From: CAIOSQ01 sp044359885
Lineage (GTDB): Bacteria; Pseudomonadota; Alphaproteobacteria; CACIAM-22H2
Direction of reading: 5' to 3'
DNA length: 8,875 bases
Assembly: GCA_044359885.1 (NCBI GenBank)
Contig: JBIKLI010000176.1
Span: forward strand, 1-8,875
The first letter of the stretch is position 1, and each line of letters opens with the position of its first letter. The notes beneath the pieces were generated by a model. That model saw only the letters and a program-made list of their open reading frames with translations, was not told the origin of the DNA and ran no database searches. The translations under genes and the position numbers were made by a program. Positions 6,389 through 8,875 of the stretch are shown one piece after another.

Positions 6389-8409
6389 GCCGCCTGCTCC
6401 CGGCGGGCGGCCGGCGCCACGTCGCGGATCTCGAGATCGGCCTCGAGGCGGCCCTTGCGGCCGTCCTCGAAGACGACGTCGGTGGCGATGCGTCCGCGCG
6501 CCGCGCCGGCGTAGACGGCCTCGACCAGCGGCGCGTAGCGGTCGCCGATGAAGCCGCGGCGGACCTTGCGGGTGCGCGTGAGCTCGCCGTCGTCGGCGTC
6601 GAGCTCCTTGTGCAGCACGAGGAAGCGCCGGATCTGCGAGCCGGCCAGAGCCGGGTCGGCGGCGAGGTCGCGATTGACCTTGTCGATGCAGCCGGCGATC
6701 AGCTCGTAGACCTCGGGCCGTGCGGCGAGCTCCTGGTAGGATGCATAGGAGATGGCGTTGCGCTCGGCCCAGTTGCCGACCGCCTCCAGGTCGATGTTGA
6801 CGAAGGCGGCGACGAAGTCGCGTTCGGCGCCGAAGGCGACCGCCTCCTTCACGAAGGAGAAGAACTTCAGCTTGTTCTCGAGATATTTCGGGGCGAACAG
6901 CGTCCCGTCGATCAGACGGCCGACGTCCTTGGCGCGGTCGATGATGCGCAGATGGCCATCGGCGTCGAACAGCCCGGCGTCGCCGGTGCGCAGCCAGCCG
7001 TCCGCGGTCTTGGCCTCGCGCGTCGCCGCCTCGTTCTTGTAGTAGAGGCGGAACACGCCCGGGCTCCTGACCAGCACCTCGCCGGTCTCGGCGAGGCGGA
7101 TCTGGACGTCCGGTGCGGCGGGTCCGACCGTGTCGACCTTGATCTGGCCGTCGGGCTGCAGGCAGATGAACACGCTGGCCTCGGTCATGCCGTAGAGCTG
7201 CTTCAGGTTCAGGCCCAGCGAACGGTAGAAGGCGAAAAGGTCGGGGCCGATCGCCTCGCCGGCGGTGTAGCCGACGCGCATGCGGCTCAGGCCCAGCACG
7301 TTCTTGAGCGGGCCGTAGACCAGGGTCTCGCCAAGCCGGTAGAGCAGCCGGTCGATCGCCGGCACCGGCTTGCCGTCCAGGATGTCGATGCCGACGCGGC
7401 GCGCATGGTCCATGAAGAAGCGGTACATCCGGCGCTTCGGCGCGCTGGCGTCTTCCATCCGGATCGTGACCTGGGTCAGCAGGTTCTCGAAGATCCGCGG
7501 CGGCGCGAAGAAGAAGGTCGGACCGATCTCCTTCAGGTCGTTCATGACCGTGGCGCCCGATTCCGGGCAGGCGACGCAGAAGCCGGCGATCAGCGCCTCG
7601 GCGTAGGAAAAGATGTGGTCGCCGACCCAGGCCATCGGCAGATAGGCGAGGATCTCGTCGTCGGCGGTCAGCCGGTCGAAGGCGACGGCGTTGGCGCCGG
7701 TCGCCGTGACGTTGTCGTAGGACAGCATCACGCCCTTGGGCTGCCCGGTCGTCCCCGAGGTGTAGAGCATGACCGCGATGTCGCTGCCCCTGCCCTGGGC
7801 GATCTCGCGCGCGACGAGGCCTGGATCGCGGGCGAGCGCCGCCCGGCCGTTCGCCATCACCGTTTCGAGCGCGGTCAGGCGCGAATGGTCGTAGTCGCGC
7901 AGCCCGCGGGGATCGTCGTAGACGATGCGGGACAGGCTGGGCGCCCGCTCGCCGATCGCGATCAGCTTGTCGACCTGCTCCTGGTCCTCGGCGATGGCGA
8001 TGGTGGCCTCGCCGTGGGCGAGCACGAAGGCCATCTCGTCGGCCACCGCGTCCTGATAGACCGGGACGGGAATCGCGCCGAGGCACTGGGCGGCGCACAT
8101 GGCGCCGTAGAGCAGGGGGCGGTTGTCGCCGATGATCGCCAGCGTCTGCCCGCGGCCCAGCCCCAGGCCGTGGAGACCGGCGGCGATGGCATGGACGTCG
8201 TCGCGCCATTCCCGCCAGGTCCAGTTCTGCCAGATCCCCAGATCCTTCTGCCGGAACGCAGGGCGGTCGCCGCGGCGCCCGAGCGCGTCCTCGAGCAGCT
8301 TGGGCAGCGTGTCGCAGCCCGGCGGCAGGACGGCGCTGGCGCCGCCGGCGGCACCATTCGCCTCGCGTTCAGGACGCCCCGGGCGTCCGCTGACGGTGGG
8401 GGATGTCAC
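6385..8409 (-). CDS. AMP-forming long-chain acyl-CoA synthetase (AMP-binding enzyme), first gene of the transporter operon
   Basis: The enzyme should activate a carboxylic acid with ATP to an acyl-adenylate and then to its CoA thioester, in the cytoplasm or at the membrane. With the GTG start at 8409 it has 674 residues. The ATP-binding P-loop is YTSGTTGQPKG (216-226), a long-chain-ligase stretch FFFAPPRIFENLL lies at 299-311, and YGMTEAS is at 406-412. TGDAGLFDADGHLRIIDRAKD follows at 475-495, with the likely catalytic lysine in ELTRTRKVRRGFI (K615). Length and PRIFENL place it with long-chain (FAA/FadD15-like) ligases rather than short aromatic-acid ligases. After DRAKD the usual glycine-rich SGGKN/SGGE-like turn is replaced by GRLIDGTLFAPKYLENKL. 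The frame could begin at GTG 8463 (692 residues), but only GTG 8409 has a good Shine-Dalgarno. It overlaps livG by ATGA. Linkage to a complete importer suggests import and activation of one substrate; which acid is unknown. Confidence 0.93.
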   Translation of the reverse strand: MTSPTVSGRPGRPEREANGAAGGASAVLPPGCDTLPKLLEDALGRRGDRPAFRQKDLGIWQNWTWREWRDDVHAIAAGLHGLGLGRGQTLAIIGDNRPLLYGAMCAAQCLGAIPVPVYQDAVADEMAFVLAHGEATIAIAEDQEQVDKLIAIGERAPSLSRIVYDDPRGLRDYDHSRLTALETVMANGRAALARDPGLVAREIAQGRGSDIAVMLYTSGTTGQPKGVMLSYDNVTATGANAVAFDRLTADDEILAYLPMAWVGDHIFSYAEALIAGFCVACPESGATVMNDLKEIGPTFFFAPPRIFENLLTQVTIRMEDASAPKRRMYRFFMDHARRVGIDILDGKPVPAIDRLLYRLGETLVYGPLKNVLGLSRMRVGYTAGEAIGPDLFAFYRSLGLNLKQLYGMTEASVFICLQPDGQIKVDTVGPAAPDVQIRLAETGEVLVRSPGVFRLYYKNEAATREAKTADGWLRTGDAGLFDADGHLRIIDRAKDVGRLIDGTLFAPKYLENKLKFFSFVKEAVAFGAERDFVAAFVNIDLEAVGNWAERNAISYASYQELAARPEVYELIAGCIDKVNRDLAADPALAGSQIRRFLVLHKELDADDGELTRTRKVRRGFIGDRYAPLVEAVYAGAARGRIATDVVFEDGRKGRLEADLEIRDVAPAARREQAA

Positions 8410-8415
8410 CCGTTT

Positions 8416-8421
8416 CTCCCT
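8416..8421 (-). promoter_or_regulatory. Shine-Dalgarno that decides the synthetase start
   Basis: AGGGAG on the minus strand lies 6 nt before GTG 8409. The more upstream in-frame GTG at 8463 is preceded only by a weak TGAG, so the shorter 674-residue protein is favoured. Confidence 0.6.
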
Positions 8422-8473
8422 GGGCGCCCGGATTTTCGTTTCCGGTTGGTCCGACGGAGGCACCCACGCTCAA

Positions 8474-8502
8474 TCGCTACCGAATGTGCGGCCGACGGTC
8501 AA
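8474..8502 (-). promoter_or_regulatory. Candidate sigma-70 type promoter for the transporter operon
   Basis: On the minus strand TTGACC (8502-8497, five of six consensus bases) is followed after 17 nt by TAGCGA (8479-8474), a poor -10 match. It lies about 65-95 nt upstream of the synthetase GTG, a sensible distance. The -35 is good but the -10 is weak, so this is only a candidate. Confidence 0.25.
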
Positions 8503-8592
8503 TCTCCGGACCGCACCTCGGCGCCGCGCCCGCGTCCGGCCCGCCTCCACCGGCGATCCGGCCGCAGTGGCCCGCGGCCAGAGGGGGCAGGG

Positions 8593-8620
8593 GGGTCTGA
8601 CCCCGGCCGGGGTCAGACCC
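8593..8620. repeat. Perfect 28-bp palindrome in the divergent promoter region
   Basis: The half-site GGGTCTGACCCCGG (8593-8606) is followed directly by its exact reverse complement (8607-8620), with no loop and no mismatch. The symmetry breaks at 8592/8621. Each arm also contains a nested imperfect palindrome around GGGTCTGACCC. It could be an operator for a dimeric regulator acting on both divergent genes, or one copy of a dispersed REP-like palindrome. GGGGTCTGACCCC-type motifs are, as I recall, common in intergenic DNA of several GC-rich bacteria. It is not a normal terminator: no gene ends here and no T-tract follows on either strand. Confidence 0.85.
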
Positions 8621-8649
8621 ATGCGGGCCGGCTCCCGGGGCGCGCGGGA

Positions 8650-8678
8650 TGCACAAACCCTGCGGACCGTGATAGACA
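8650..8678 (+). promoter_or_regulatory. Candidate promoter for acnA
   Basis: TGCACA (8650-8655, four of six -35 bases) is followed after 17 nt by TAGACA (8673-8678, three of six -10 bases) in the AT-richest patch before acnA. The match is weak. Position relative to the gene start (about 70 nt upstream) is the main support. Confidence 0.2.
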
Positions 8679-8737
8679 ACGCCGCGTCGCCGGGACGGCA
8701 AGCGGCCGCGCCCGTCTTCGATCTTCGTCCACCGACC

Positions 8738-8742
8738 GGGAG
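8738..8742 (+). promoter_or_regulatory. Shine-Dalgarno of acnA
   Basis: GGGAG lies 6 nt before GTG 8749 but directly abuts the in-frame ATG at 8743. A ribosome needs a spacer, so GTG 8749 is the more likely start. Confidence 0.55.
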
Positions 8743-8748
8743 ATGCCC

Positions 8749-8875
8749 GTGACCGCCATCGGTTCCGATACGCTCAAGACCCGCCGCACGCTGTCCGTCG
8801 CCGGCAAGACCTACGACTATTTCTCGCTCGCCGCCGCCGAGCAGGCCGGCCTCGCCGGGATCGGGCGGCTGCCCT
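8749..8875 (+). CDS. acnA: Aconitate hydratase AcnA, N-terminal 42 codons only
   Basis: Aconitase interconverts citrate and isocitrate in the TCA cycle using a [4Fe-4S] cluster. Only the first 42 codons are in the window. The translation runs GSDTLKTRRTLSVAGKTYDY (residues 5-24), then FSLAAAEQAGLAGIGRLP (25-42). This matches the characteristic AcnA/IRP-type N-terminus, in which a DSLKTRKTL-like opening is followed by YYSL and a LPFSLKVLLENLLR block that would come just beyond the edge. The cluster cysteines and active site lie outside the window. The start could be ATG 8743 (two residues longer), but GTG 8749 has the better Shine-Dalgarno spacing. It is divergent from the transporter operon and I see no functional tie to it. 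Confidence 0.88.
   Translation, partial: MTAIGSDTLKTRRTLSVAGKTYDYFSLAAAEQAGLAGIGRLP

Larger units (their letters stand above)
8410..8748. other. Divergent intergenic region between the transporter operon and acnA
   Basis: These 339 bp separate two genes that start in opposite directions and must carry promoters for both. I see no credible protein in them; the short open frames here have no recognisable features. The region holds a somewhat AT-richer leader next to the synthetase start (8431-8480), a very GC-rich stretch (8511-8592), a perfect 28-bp palindrome (8593-8620), and a slightly AT-richer patch (8648-8680) before acnA. Confidence 0.7.

Noticed and set aside
3593..6514. 973-residue open frame on the plus strand
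   Set aside because: It lies antisense to livM, livH and livG and is rich in D, R, H, Q and A without domain motifs. This is the usual antisense shadow of GC-rich coding DNA.
6389..8209. Upstream extension of the livG frame giving an 874-residue fusion-like protein
   Set aside because: The extension is an out-of-frame reading of the synthetase gene (R/P/G-rich). LivG has its own ATG and Shine-Dalgarno at 6388, so this is not a fusion.
8593..8620. Reading the 28-bp palindrome as an intrinsic terminator
   Set aside because: No gene ends near it on either strand and no T-run follows; both flanking genes point away from it.
8123..8752. Plus-strand open frame of 209 residues crossing the intergenic region
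   Set aside because: It begins antisense to the synthetase, passes through the palindrome and ends just inside acnA in the wrong frame; no motif or ribosome-binding site.
1..8875. tRNA, rRNA, CRISPR array, insertion sequence or phage genes
   Set aside because: I scanned for tandem direct repeats, terminal inverted repeats, transposase or integrase motifs and structural RNA and saw none that hold up.

Overview
The window is very GC-rich. Codons almost always end in G or C, which produces many long open frames that are only shadows of real genes. Gene content suggests a high-GC alphaproteobacterium, perhaps of Rhodospirillales type. That placement is an inference from composition and gene families and is not firm.

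Layout: one long minus-strand gene train fills positions 1 to about 8409. It reads right to left. In transcription order it is an AMP-forming long-chain acyl-CoA synthetase (8409-6385), LivG-type ABC ATPase (6388-5585), LivH-type permease (5572-4622), LivM-type permease (4606-3530), a periplasmic substrate-binding protein (3450-2137), a LivF-type ABC ATPase (2063-1248), and then PmbA/TldE (1167 to beyond position 1, 3' end cut by the window). To the right lies a divergent, gene-free region of about 340 bp (8410-8748). The plus strand then begins a gene recognisable as aconitate hydratase AcnA, of which only the first 42 codons are present.

How the genes work together: the five transport genes make a complete high-affinity branched-chain-amino-acid-type (HAAT) importer: one binding protein, two different permeases and two different ATPases. 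The first gene of the same operon is a fatty-acyl-type CoA ligase whose stop codon overlaps the livG start (ATGA). I infer that the importer brings in a carboxylic acid that the ligase activates to its CoA thioester. The substrate cannot be read from the sequence, and leucine/isoleucine/valine is not the obvious cargo. The first four genes are tightly coupled, by the ATGA overlap and by two stop-plus-Shine-Dalgarno junctions reading TGAGGGA. The binding protein gene is set off by spacers of 79 and 73 bp, has the strongest ribosome-binding site, and is followed by a perfect 10-bp hairpin with a GCGA loop. This fits extra output of the binding protein relative to the membrane parts. PmbA and AcnA are housekeeping genes with no evident functional tie to the transporter.

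I did not find a mobile element, RNA gene, CRISPR array or a clearly undescribed system. The most interesting points are the ligase-transporter coupling, a perfect 28-bp palindrome in the divergent promoter region, and the intercistronic GNRA hairpin.
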